Under the pieces are notes generated by a model that worked only from the letters and a program-made list of their open reading frames with translations, did no database searches and was not told where the DNA came from. Below are positions 1-6,760 of a DNA stretch of 64,000 bases, one piece after another. Position 1 is the first letter of the stretch, and every line of letters begins with the position of its first letter. Both the position numbers and the translations under genes were made by a program. The stretch covers positions 310,001-374,000 of the forward strand of contig CAZHAX010000001.1 in NCBI GenBank assembly GCA_964530325.1, written 5' to 3'. This DNA is from CAZHAX01 sp964530325. Lineage in GTDB: Bacteria > Chloroflexota > Anaerolineae > B4-G1.

Positions 1-60
1 GGAGCAGGGGTATCTACTCGCGCCGCCGACCGCTCAATCGGTATGGAGAAGGCGGGAAGC

Positions 61-738
61 ATGAAAGCAACGCTCGGTTTGATCATCCTGGCATTCGCGC
101 TCGTGGCTCTGGTGGGCTGCACGCCCAGTGACGATGCCACGGCCACGCCGACCTCGGAGGCGGCCCAGCCGTCGGCAACCTCGGATTCTCCTGGCCCGGT
201 GCCGGTGACCTCGCTCGACATCTCAGTTGCCGCCTTCGAGATCGGGGGCGAGATTCCAGAGCGCCATACGTGCTTTGGCGACAATGTCTCGCCTGCGCTG
301 GAGTGGTCGGGCGTACCGGAAGGGACGGAGAGCTTGCTGCTGCTCGTCTACGATCTGGACGCGGACGCGCAGTCGGGAGCTTCCATACCCCCGGGATTCG
401 TCCACTGGGTGGTGTACAACATTCCCACGACGGTCACTGGCTATGCCGAGGACGTGGCCGCAGGGGCGACGCTGGATGACGGAGCCCCGCAGGGCAGCAA
501 CGACTTCACGCCTTTTGCGGCAGAGGGAGCGCTCTTCCCCGGCGGCGCGCTCGCCAAGCTGGTGGGCTACGATGGGCCCTGCCCCGAAGACGAGCATCGC
601 TACATCTTCGCCCTCTATGCCCTCGACACCGTTCTCGACGTGGCTCCCGGCGGGGCGATGCCCGAGATCTTCGAGGCCATGGCTGGCCACACGGTGGCTC
701 AGGCGGAGTACATGGGAGTCTTCGCTCCTCCGCAGTGA
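61..738 (+). CDS. PEBP-family (YbhB/YbcL-like) lipoprotein
   Basis: A 225-residue exported lipoprotein of the phosphatidylethanolamine-binding-protein family (YbhB/YbcL, Raf-kinase-inhibitor-like). The N-terminus has a short basic end, a hydrophobic stretch and a lipobox ending in Cys20 (LVGC), followed by a Thr/Ser/Pro-rich linker to about residue 55. Family landmarks are a T-C-x-G segment leading to S-P-A-L-E-W-S, a DLDAD segment in the ligand-pocket position, and FVHWVVYNIP. The ATG at 61 is preferred over the in-frame ATG at 43 because a GGAGAAGG sequence lies just upstream of it and it leaves a standard signal peptide. Ligand and role are unknown; bacterial members are usually of uncharacterised function. 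Confidence 0.88.
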   Translation: MKATLGLIILAFALVALVGCTPSDDATATPTSEAAQPSATSDSPGPVPVTSLDISVAAFEIGGEIPERHTCFGDNVSPALEWSGVPEGTESLLLLVYDLDADAQSGASIPPGFVHWVVYNIPTTVTGYAEDVAAGATLDDGAPQGSNDFTPFAAEGALFPGGALAKLVGYDGPCPEDEHRYIFALYALDTVLDVAPGGAMPEIFEAMAGHTVAQAEYMGVFAPPQ

Positions 739-780
739 CGTTATCGGGGAGCGGTGAGGCGGGGCGATGAGGATAGGAGA

Positions 781-1626
781 ATGATCGCGCAGACTGCCGA
801 CCCGATGCGCCCCTACACAGGCCGCCTGGCGGGAGTTCGGGACCTGGCGACCGGCATCAAGCTTTTCCAGGTCGAGCTGAACGAGCCAGCTGGGCAGGCG
901 GCGTTCGCCTCCTGCAAGCCGGGCCAGTTCGCCTTCGTGTCTGTCTTCGGCGCGGGCGAAGCGCCCTTCGGCGTGACGTCGACGCCGGCGCGGACCTCCG
1001 CAATCGAGTTTGCCGTCGCGGAGCTGGGCCACGTGACACACGCGCTCCACACCCTCGAGGTGGGCGAGCCGGTCGGGATTCGCGGCCCGCTGGGCAACTG
1101 GTTCCCCATGGAGGAGCTCAAGGGGCAGAACGTAGTGATCCTTGGCGGCGGCATCGGCGGTGCCCCGCTCCGCCCCGTGATCCACACCATTCTGGACAAC
1201 CGCTCCGACTATGGCCATCTCACTATCCTGTGGGCAGCGCGCAGCCCCGATCTGCTTGTCTTCACCGACGAGTTCGATGAGTGGGGCTCGGCTCCCGATT
1301 CCGAGTTCCACGTCACAGTAGACCAGGCGGACGATGATTGGAAGGGCAACGTAGGCCTGATCACTCAGCTGCTCGAGGACGTGGAGCCGGAGACGAAGAA
1401 TGCTGTGGCCGTGACCTGCGGCCCGCCGATCATGATCCACTTCGCCTTCCTGGCCCTGCAGAAGATGGGCTTCCCGCCGGGCCGGCTGCTGACCACTCTC
1501 GAGGCTCGCATGCATTGCGGCATCGGCAAGTGCGGGCGGTGCAACATGGGGGAGAAGTTCGTCTGTACGGACGGCCCCGTCTTCTGGCAGAGCGAGATAG
1601 CGGGGTTCCTGGAGGGGTTTCTGTAG
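781..1626 (+). CDS. FAD/NAD(P)-binding 2Fe-2S oxidoreductase, FlxA/HydG/AsrB-like
   Basis: A 281-residue flavoprotein reductase of the ferredoxin-NADP reductase fold. The N-terminal half is the FAD-binding barrel (KPGQFAFVSV). The NAD(P) site follows, with the glycine-rich VVILGGGIGGAP. The C-terminus carries four cysteines (C246, C251, C254, C262) spaced as in the [2Fe-2S] site of sulfhydrogenase gamma (HydG), AsrB and dihydroorotate dehydrogenase electron-transfer subunits. ATG 781 follows AGGATAGGAG. Standing ahead of an HdrA and an MvhD gene, it plausibly passes electrons between NAD(P)H and that unit, as FlxA does in Flx-Hdr complexes; that role is inference from context. Confidence 0.85.
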   Translation: MIAQTADPMRPYTGRLAGVRDLATGIKLFQVELNEPAGQAAFASCKPGQFAFVSVFGAGEAPFGVTSTPARTSAIEFAVAELGHVTHALHTLEVGEPVGIRGPLGNWFPMEELKGQNVVILGGGIGGAPLRPVIHTILDNRSDYGHLTILWAARSPDLLVFTDEFDEWGSAPDSEFHVTVDQADDDWKGNVGLITQLLEDVEPETKNAVAVTCGPPIMIHFAFLALQKMGFPPGRLLTTLEARMHCGIGKCGRCNMGEKFVCTDGPVFWQSEIAGFLEGFL

Positions 1627-1636
1627 GCGGCGCATC

Positions 1637-1741
1637 GCCGCGGGTTAAGCCCCGCGGCTCAGAGCAGAACCCTGCTTCGCAGGCTGGGAAGAAGCCCGCG
1701 GAGCGCGGTTGAGCTGCGAGCCCGGCGGTTCGGCGCCGGGC
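1637..1741. repeat. Three tandem hairpins in the gap before the ArsA-like gene
   Basis: The 138-bp gap between the flavoprotein and the ATPase gene folds into three consecutive hairpins: an 8-bp stem (1637-1644 with 1651-1658, 6-nt loop), a 5-bp stem with TTC loop (1671-1683), and a 7-bp stem (1720-1726 with 1735-1741, 8-nt loop). No T-tract follows, so these are not ordinary intrinsic terminators. They may stabilise or process the mRNA, or be remnants of a small palindromic repeat. Confidence 0.5.
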
Positions 1742-1764
1742 GGGCACGGTATCCGAGGATTAGT

Positions 1765-2709
1765 ATGTCTCTGGCAACCCTTGACAGCACAGACAAGCGC
1801 GTGCTGATGTTCGGCGGAAAGGGAGGGGTGGGTAAGACCACCTCCTCCGCCGCGGTGGCGCTTCACTTCGCCGCGGCCGGGCGAAAGACGCTGATCATCT
1901 CCAGTGACCTGGCCCCCTCGCTCTCCGACATCTTCGAGATGGAGATCGGGCCGGCGGAGAGGGAGGTGAAAGGCGGGTCCGGGCTTCATGCCCTGGAGAT
2001 CGACCCGGACGAGGTGATGCGCCGCTGGAAGGTGAAGTTTGGCCCCGAGGTGTGCGAGGCTGCGGCCGTGCTCGTCGACCTGCCCTACGATGAGCTGGTC
2101 GATTACGTCGCTATGGCACCTGGCATTCAGGAGGAGTTCCTGTTAGACTACATCCTGGAACAGGTGAAGGGTGGCTACGATGCAGTCGTCTGGGATACGG
2201 CGCCGGCCGGCGATACGCTGCGGCTCCTAGGGCTGCCGGGACGGTTCATGGAGCACCTGCGAGTGGCGCCGAAGGTCTACCTGGGCGTCCGCGACCGGCT
2301 GGGCCTGGCGAAGGCGCCCTTTCTGGATATCATCGAGAGCTGGAAGGAGCTGGCCCGGCAGGTCGTCGCTTTTTTCAGCGACCCGGGGAACGCGGGCTTC
2401 GTGCTGGTCACGATACCCGAGGGGCTGGGCGTCTACCAGAGCAGGCGGGTGACCAAGGAGCTGGAGGAGCACGGGCTCCAGGTGGAGCATCTGATCATCA
2501 ACGACGTGATAGTCGAGCCGGACTGCGGTTTCCACCGGCGGCGCTGGGAGATGCAGCAACCGTACATCAAGATGCTCGAGGAAGAATACGGAAACAGGAT
2601 GACGGTCACGAAGCTGCCGCTTCTGCCCTATGAGGTCAAGGGAGTGGAGCGGCTGAGGGAAGTGGAGAGGCTGCTCTTTGCACAGGGCGGCGAGGGAGGC
2701 GGCCGATGA
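1765..2709 (+). CDS. ArsA/Get3-family P-loop ATPase
   Basis: A 314-residue single-domain ATPase of the ArsA/Get3 branch of the SIMIBI P-loop class. The deviant Walker A is GGKGGVGKTT (residues 17-26), with the signature lysine at 19, followed by the IISSDLAPSLSD switch-I-like segment and WDTAPAGDTLRLL in the switch-II position. Single-domain bacterial members act as dimers on metal, cofactor or tail-anchored clients. It ends in an ATGA overlap with hdrA, so the two are translationally coupled, suggesting a role in assembling or regulating the Hdr unit (inference, by analogy with CooC/Nbp35 ATPases). Arsenite export is unlikely because no arsB or acr3 is nearby. Confidence 0.82.
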   Translation: MSLATLDSTDKRVLMFGGKGGVGKTTSSAAVALHFAAAGRKTLIISSDLAPSLSDIFEMEIGPAEREVKGGSGLHALEIDPDEVMRRWKVKFGPEVCEAAAVLVDLPYDELVDYVAMAPGIQEEFLLDYILEQVKGGYDAVVWDTAPAGDTLRLLGLPGRFMEHLRVAPKVYLGVRDRLGLAKAPFLDIIESWKELARQVVAFFSDPGNAGFVLVTIPEGLGVYQSRRVTKELEEHGLQVEHLIINDVIVEPDCGFHRRRWEMQQPYIKMLEEEYGNRMTVTKLPLLPYEVKGVERLREVERLLFAQGGEGGGR

Positions 2710-4673
2710 AGATTGGCGTCTACATATGCCACTGCGGCAGCAACATCGCTGGCGTCGTCGACTGCGCAGGTGTGGCAAGGTGGGCGGCCGGGCTGGACGC
2801 GGTGGCGATCGCCCGGGACTACCCCTTCATGTGCTCCAGCCTGGGCCAGGAGCTCATCCAGGAGGACATCCGGGAGCTGGGATTGGACCGCGTCGTGGTA
2901 GCCTCGTGCACGCCGCGCATGCACGAGCCGACCTTCCAGCGCGCCGTGGCCGCAGTCGGGCTTAACCCCTACTTATTCGAGATGGCTAACATCCGCGAGC
3001 AGTGTTCCTGGGTGCACGAGGACGGCGAGGCAGCGACGGAGAAGGCGAAGGCGCTCGTCGGCGCCGCGGTCGCCCGCGTGGCCCATCACCAGGCGCTGAC
3101 GGCGAACCGCGTGCCCATCAATCCGGCCACGCTCGTGGTCGGAGCGGGAATCACGGGCATCCAGGCGGCGCTGGAACTGGCGGATGCGGGCTACCCGGTC
3201 TACCTGGTCGAGCGCGAGCCGTCCATCGGCGGCAGGATGGCCCAGCTTGATGAGACCTTTCCGACACTCGACTGCAGTGCCTGAATTCTCGGCCCCAAGA
3301 TGATGGATGCCGGTCGGCATCCCAACATCACACTCCTGACCTACAGCGAGGTGGAGTCGGTCTCCGGGTACGTGGGCAACTTCGTTGCCCGCATCCGCAA
3401 GCGCGCCCGCTCAGTCGACGAGGAGAAGTGCACCGGCTGCGGCACGTGCGAGGAGAAGTGCCCCCGTCGGGTGGTCGACCGGGTCTTCGAGGTCGGGCTG
3501 GGCAAGCGCAAGGCGATCTACAGGCCTTTCGCCCAGGCAGTGCCTCCGTATCCGGTGATCGACCGCGACGAGTGCTTGTTCTTCACCAAGGGAAAGTGCC
3601 AGGTGTGCCAGCAGGTCTGCCCCACCGGGGCGATCGACTTCGAGCAGGAAGATACGATCCTGGAGGTGGAAGTCGGCAACGTCATCCTGGCCACAGGGTA
3701 CGATCCGTTCGACGCCAGCCGCATCTCTCAGTATGGTTATGGGCGGCACGACAACGTCTTCACCAGTATGGAGGTGGAGCGGATGCTGAGCGGAGCCGGC
3801 CCCACGGGCGGAAGGGTCGTGCTTCGCGATGGAAAGACCGAGCCGGAGAGCGTCGCCGTCATCCACTGCGTGGGCAGCAGGGACGAGAACTACAGGGAGT
3901 ACTGCTCGAAGGTATGCTGCATGTACTCGCTGAAGCTGGCCCACCTGGTGCATTCGAAGACTGGGGCGCAGGTGTACGAGTGCTACATCGATATGCGGAC
4001 CGGCGGCAAAGCCTACGAGGAGTTCTACAAGAGGCTGCAGAAGGAGGGCACCATCTTCATCAACGGCCGGCCGTCTGAGATCCTGCCCGAGGAGGGCCAG
4101 CTGGCCGTCTACGTGGAGGACCGGGCCATCGGCAGGCCGATGCGGCTGCCTGTAGACATGGTTGTGTTGAGCATCGGGCTCGAGCCACGCTCCGATTCCC
4201 GGGCGGTGGCGCACATGATGGGCATCAGCTGCGACGCAGATGGCTGGTTCAAGGAGAAGCACCCCAAGCTCGATCCGGTGGCGACGATGACGGGGGGCGT
4301 CTTCATCGCCGGCTGCGCCCAGGGGCCGCGGGACATTCCCGACTGCGTGGCCCAGGGCTCGGCGGCGGCGGCGCGGGTGTTGACCTTCATCCGCCGCGGA
4401 GAGGTGGAGGCGGAGGCAGCCATCGCCGTCGTCGACGAGATGATGTGCGTGGGCTGCGGCCAGTGCATCGAGACCTGTCCCTACGCGGCGATCGAGTTCG
4501 TGGAGGAGAGGAAGGTGGCGTACGTCCAGGAAGCGCTGTGCAAGGGGTGTGGGACCTGCACCGGCACTTGCCCTTCGAAGGCGATCACGCTGCGCCACTT
4601 CACTGATCGCCAGCTTATCTCGGAGATGGTGGGAGCGATGAGCGTGATGTACGAGCTGGCGGAGGCTGAGTAG
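2706..4673 (+). CDS. hdrA: HdrA-like FAD/iron-sulfur subunit with in-frame TGA read as selenocysteine (Sec193)
   Basis: Flavin and Fe-S subunit of a heterodisulfide-reductase-type complex, 655 residues if the TGA at 3282-3284 is translated. Reading through joins two halves that align as one ordinary full-length HdrA: N-terminal Fe-S domain, Rossmann motif GAGITG (146-151), C190-S-A-U193 at the conserved cysteine position, a ferredoxin site (C242, C245, C248, C252), a second Cys-rich insertion, and two C-terminal 4Fe-4S sites (C581-C591 and C612-C622). The frame stays open with no shift. A SECIS-like hairpin lies at 3305-3322. Known family fact: methanococcal HdrA can carry selenocysteine. Start ATG 2706 overlaps the upstream stop. 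HdrB and HdrC are not in the window. The alternative, a nonsense mutation, would not explain the hairpin. Confidence 0.88.
3282..3322 (+). promoter_or_regulatory. UGA codon plus bacterial SECIS-like hairpin of hdrA
   Basis: After the TGA (3282-3284) there are 20 nt, then GGATGCC (3305-3311), loop GGTC (3312-3315) and the exact complement GGCATCC (3316-3322). A lower 4-bp helix, GATG with CATC, flanks a small internal loop. The loop begins 27 nt after the stop. The E. coli fdhF SECIS also presents a GGUC loop to SelB at similar distance. Confidence 0.82.
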
Positions 4674-4677
4674 GGCT

Positions 4678-5583
4678 ATGCGTCCAGTTCCGCTGCTGGC
4701 GTGCCTGGCGGAATGTGGCCTGCTGCTGAGCGGATGCGCGCCCTCTGTGCCGCCAGAGGCCGCAGTGGGTGATACGTGGGTGCGCCCTGCGGACCATATG
4801 GTGATGATGTATGTCCCAGCTGGCGAGTTCCAGATGGGCAGCAGCGACGCGGAGGTCGGCTTCGGGCTTTCTCTGTGCGCACAGTACGGCCAGGAGTGCG
4901 AGCGGTGGTGGTTTGAGATGGAACAGCCGGCGCATACTGTGGAGCTGGACGCCTACTGGATCGATCAGACCGAGGTCAGGATTGATCAGTACGACCTGTG
5001 CGTGAAGGCAGGGGAGTGCTATCTGCCAGTGAGAGGCAATTCCCGCACCCGGCAGTTCTACTACGCCGACGAATACTCCGGCTATCCCGTTATCTGGGTA
5101 GCCTACCAGCAGGCGGAAGCCTACTGCGAGTGGGCGGGCGGGCGGCTGCCGACTGAGGCGGAGTGGGAGTACGCGGCGCGCGGGCCTGAGGGACGCCTCT
5201 TCCCCTGGGGGGACGAGTTCGATGGGACGCGGCTGAATTACTGCGACGCCAGCTGCGCCGTCCCGGAAGATGCTGCCGGCACGCTCGACGACGGCTGGCC
5301 GGACACTGCGCTGCTGTGGTCCTATCCGGGCGGGGCCAGCTGGTGCGGGGCGCTCGATATGGCGGGCAACGTATCCGAGTGGGTCGCGGACTGGTATGGA
5401 GAGTACACTGCGGACAGGCAGACGAACCCGCTTGGGCCCGAGTCTGGCGAGATGCGGGTGATGCGCGGCGGTGGCTGGAGAAGCGTCCCAGCCCAAACGC
5501 TGAGCAGCAAGCGGGGTTGGGCTAACCCCCAGTCGACCGGATACGAGGACCTGGGGTTTCGCTGCGTGGTGGACATGGATTAG
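4678..5583 (+). CDS. SUMF1/FGE-domain lipoprotein
   Basis: A 301-residue protein with a lipobox ending at Cys20 (LLSGC) and one formylglycine-generating-enzyme/sulfatase-modifying-factor fold domain. Family landmarks run in order: YVPAGEFQMGS, YWIDQTEV, a VAYQQAEAYCEWAGGRLPT segment followed by EAEWEYAARGP, LFPWGDEF, DMAGNVSEWVADW, RVMRGGGW and GFRCV. It is probably extracytoplasmic and membrane-tethered. Most lipoprotein members are not sulfatase activators; no sulfatase gene is in the window. It sits 4 nt after hdrA and 50 nt before mvhD, interrupting what would otherwise be a cytoplasmic electron-transfer operon. Confidence 0.86.
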   Translation: MRPVPLLACLAECGLLLSGCAPSVPPEAAVGDTWVRPADHMVMMYVPAGEFQMGSSDAEVGFGLSLCAQYGQECERWWFEMEQPAHTVELDAYWIDQTEVRIDQYDLCVKAGECYLPVRGNSRTRQFYYADEYSGYPVIWVAYQQAEAYCEWAGGRLPTEAEWEYAARGPEGRLFPWGDEFDGTRLNYCDASCAVPEDAAGTLDDGWPDTALLWSYPGGASWCGALDMAGNVSEWVADWYGEYTADRQTNPLGPESGEMRVMRGGGWRSVPAQTLSSKRGWANPQSTGYEDLGFRCVVDMD

Positions 5584-5632
5584 CCGGCCTGGCCAGCCGG
5601 GGCACCCGCGAGTCTATCTGAGGAGTGATTGT

Positions 5633-6085
5633 GTGGCCAAGAAGAGCTACGAGCCGAAGGTGATCGGCTTCCTCTGCAACTGGTGCAGCTACGCCGGCGC
5701 GGACCTGGCCGGCGCCAGCCGCCTCAAGTATCCGCCCAATCTGAAGATCATCCGCGTTCCCTGCTCGGGGAGGATCTCCCCTGAACTGGTGATCCGCACG
5801 TTCCGGGAGGGCGCGGATGGGGTGATGGTGCTGGGCTGCCACATAGGCGACTGCCACTACGGCACCGGCAACCATCGCACCGCCCGGCGGCTCCCTGTGC
5901 TCAAGGCGCTCCTGGAGTTCACCGGCATCGAGCCGGAGCGATTCCTGGCCAAGTGGGTCTCCTCATCAGAGGGCGACCTCTTCGCCCAGACGGTGCAGGA
6001 GTTCACCGAGCGCTTGAGGCAGCTTCCGCCCCTGCGCGACCAGTGGGAGGCCTGCGCTCCCCGCGCCGGTGGCGCGCGGCGGTAG
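5633..6085 (+). CDS. mvhD: MvhD-like hydrogenase/heterodisulfide reductase iron-sulfur adaptor subunit
   Basis: A 150-residue MvhD/FlxD/HdrD-delta family protein that links HdrA to its electron donor through a [2Fe-2S] centre. Visible marks are C15-N-W-C18 near the N-terminus, VPCSGRI, and LGCHIGDCHY, all typical cysteine positions. The GTG start at 5633 follows GAGGAG with good spacing. Unlike some methanogen VhuD proteins, this one uses cysteine codons throughout, in contrast with the TGA in hdrA upstream. Together with the FlxA-like gene and hdrA it completes three of the parts of a Flx/Mvh-Hdr type unit. Confidence 0.88.
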   Translation: MAKKSYEPKVIGFLCNWCSYAGADLAGASRLKYPPNLKIIRVPCSGRISPELVIRTFREGADGVMVLGCHIGDCHYGTGNHRTARRLPVLKALLEFTGIEPERFLAKWVSSSEGDLFAQTVQEFTERLRQLPPLRDQWEACAPRAGGARR

Positions 6086-6107
6086 GCACACGAGGAGATC
6101 GCTTCTC

Positions 6108-6689
6108 GTGGCGGCTGAACTCACGGGGCTGGTGCTTGCCGGCGGCTCGAGCCTCAGGATGGGCCGGGACAAAGCCCTGCTGGAGATCGACGGCAAGCCG
6201 CTGATCCGCCTGGTCGTCGAACGGCTGGCGCGCATCTGCGAGGAAGTGCTGGTCGTCGGCGGCGATGCGGACGCCTATGCGGAGTTCGGCGCCACGCTCA
6301 TAGATGACGTCTTCAGCGGAGTCGGTGTGCTTGGGGGCCTGCACGCGGGGCTCCAGGCCGCTCGCTGCGAGCTTGCTCTCGCGGTCGGCTGCGACATGCC
6401 TTTCCTCAATGCGGACCTGCTGCTCGCCTTTGCCTCCTGGGCAGAGGGATACGATGCGGCGCTGCTCCGGCAGGGAGAGCAGGTGGAACCTCTTCACGGC
6501 GCCTATCGCCGCACCTGCCTGGCGCCGATAGAGAAGGCCATCCGTGCCGGCGAGCGGCGCGTGGTCAGCTTCTTCCCAGACGTGTCCGTCCGCTACGTGA
6601 CTCGCGAGGAGGTGGAGGCCTTCGATCCTCAGCTGCGCTCCTTCGTTAACGTGAACACAGTGGAGGAGTGGCAGGCTGCGCGAGCGTAA
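6108..6689 (+). CDS. mobA: Molybdenum cofactor guanylyltransferase
   Basis: A 193-residue nucleotidyltransferase that attaches GMP to molybdopterin, making the bis-MGD cofactor of DMSO-reductase-family enzymes. The N-terminus has the diagnostic LVLAGGSSLRMGRDKALL, followed by GVLGGLHAGL and the metal-binding VGCDMPFLN. The GTG start at 6108 follows GAGGAG at about 6092; an earlier in-frame ATG at 6069 would overlap mvhD. A likely client is the formate-dehydrogenase-like enzyme encoded at 49223-52192. Confidence 0.88.
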   Translation: MAAELTGLVLAGGSSLRMGRDKALLEIDGKPLIRLVVERLARICEEVLVVGGDADAYAEFGATLIDDVFSGVGVLGGLHAGLQAARCELALAVGCDMPFLNADLLLAFASWAEGYDAALLRQGEQVEPLHGAYRRTCLAPIEKAIRAGERRVVSFFPDVSVRYVTREEVEAFDPQLRSFVNVNTVEEWQAARA

Positions 6690-6705
6690 TGGCCGGAAGG
6701 CCGGG

Positions 6706-6734
6706 TTGAAGGCCCGCCGGGCGCGTGGTAGAAT
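6706..6734 (+). promoter_or_regulatory. Promoter for hypF
   Basis: TTGAAG (6706-6711), 17-bp spacer, TAGAAT (6729-6734), preceded by TGG. Transcription would begin near 6741, after the in-frame GTG at 6725, which argues for the ATG at 6761 as the hypF start. Confidence 0.6.
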
Positions 6735-6760
6735 ACCTGGCTTGTCCAGGGTGCCTGGCG

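Noticed and set aside
223..1635. Long minus-strand open frame opposite the PEBP and flavoprotein genes
   Set aside because: It lies antisense to two recognised genes, and its sequence is low-complexity and Arg/His-rich without any family pattern. It is a consequence of high GC content.
3411..4598. 395-codon minus-strand open frame opposite hdrA
   Set aside because: Antisense to a well-conserved protein, His/Leu/Arg-rich, and has no ribosome site.
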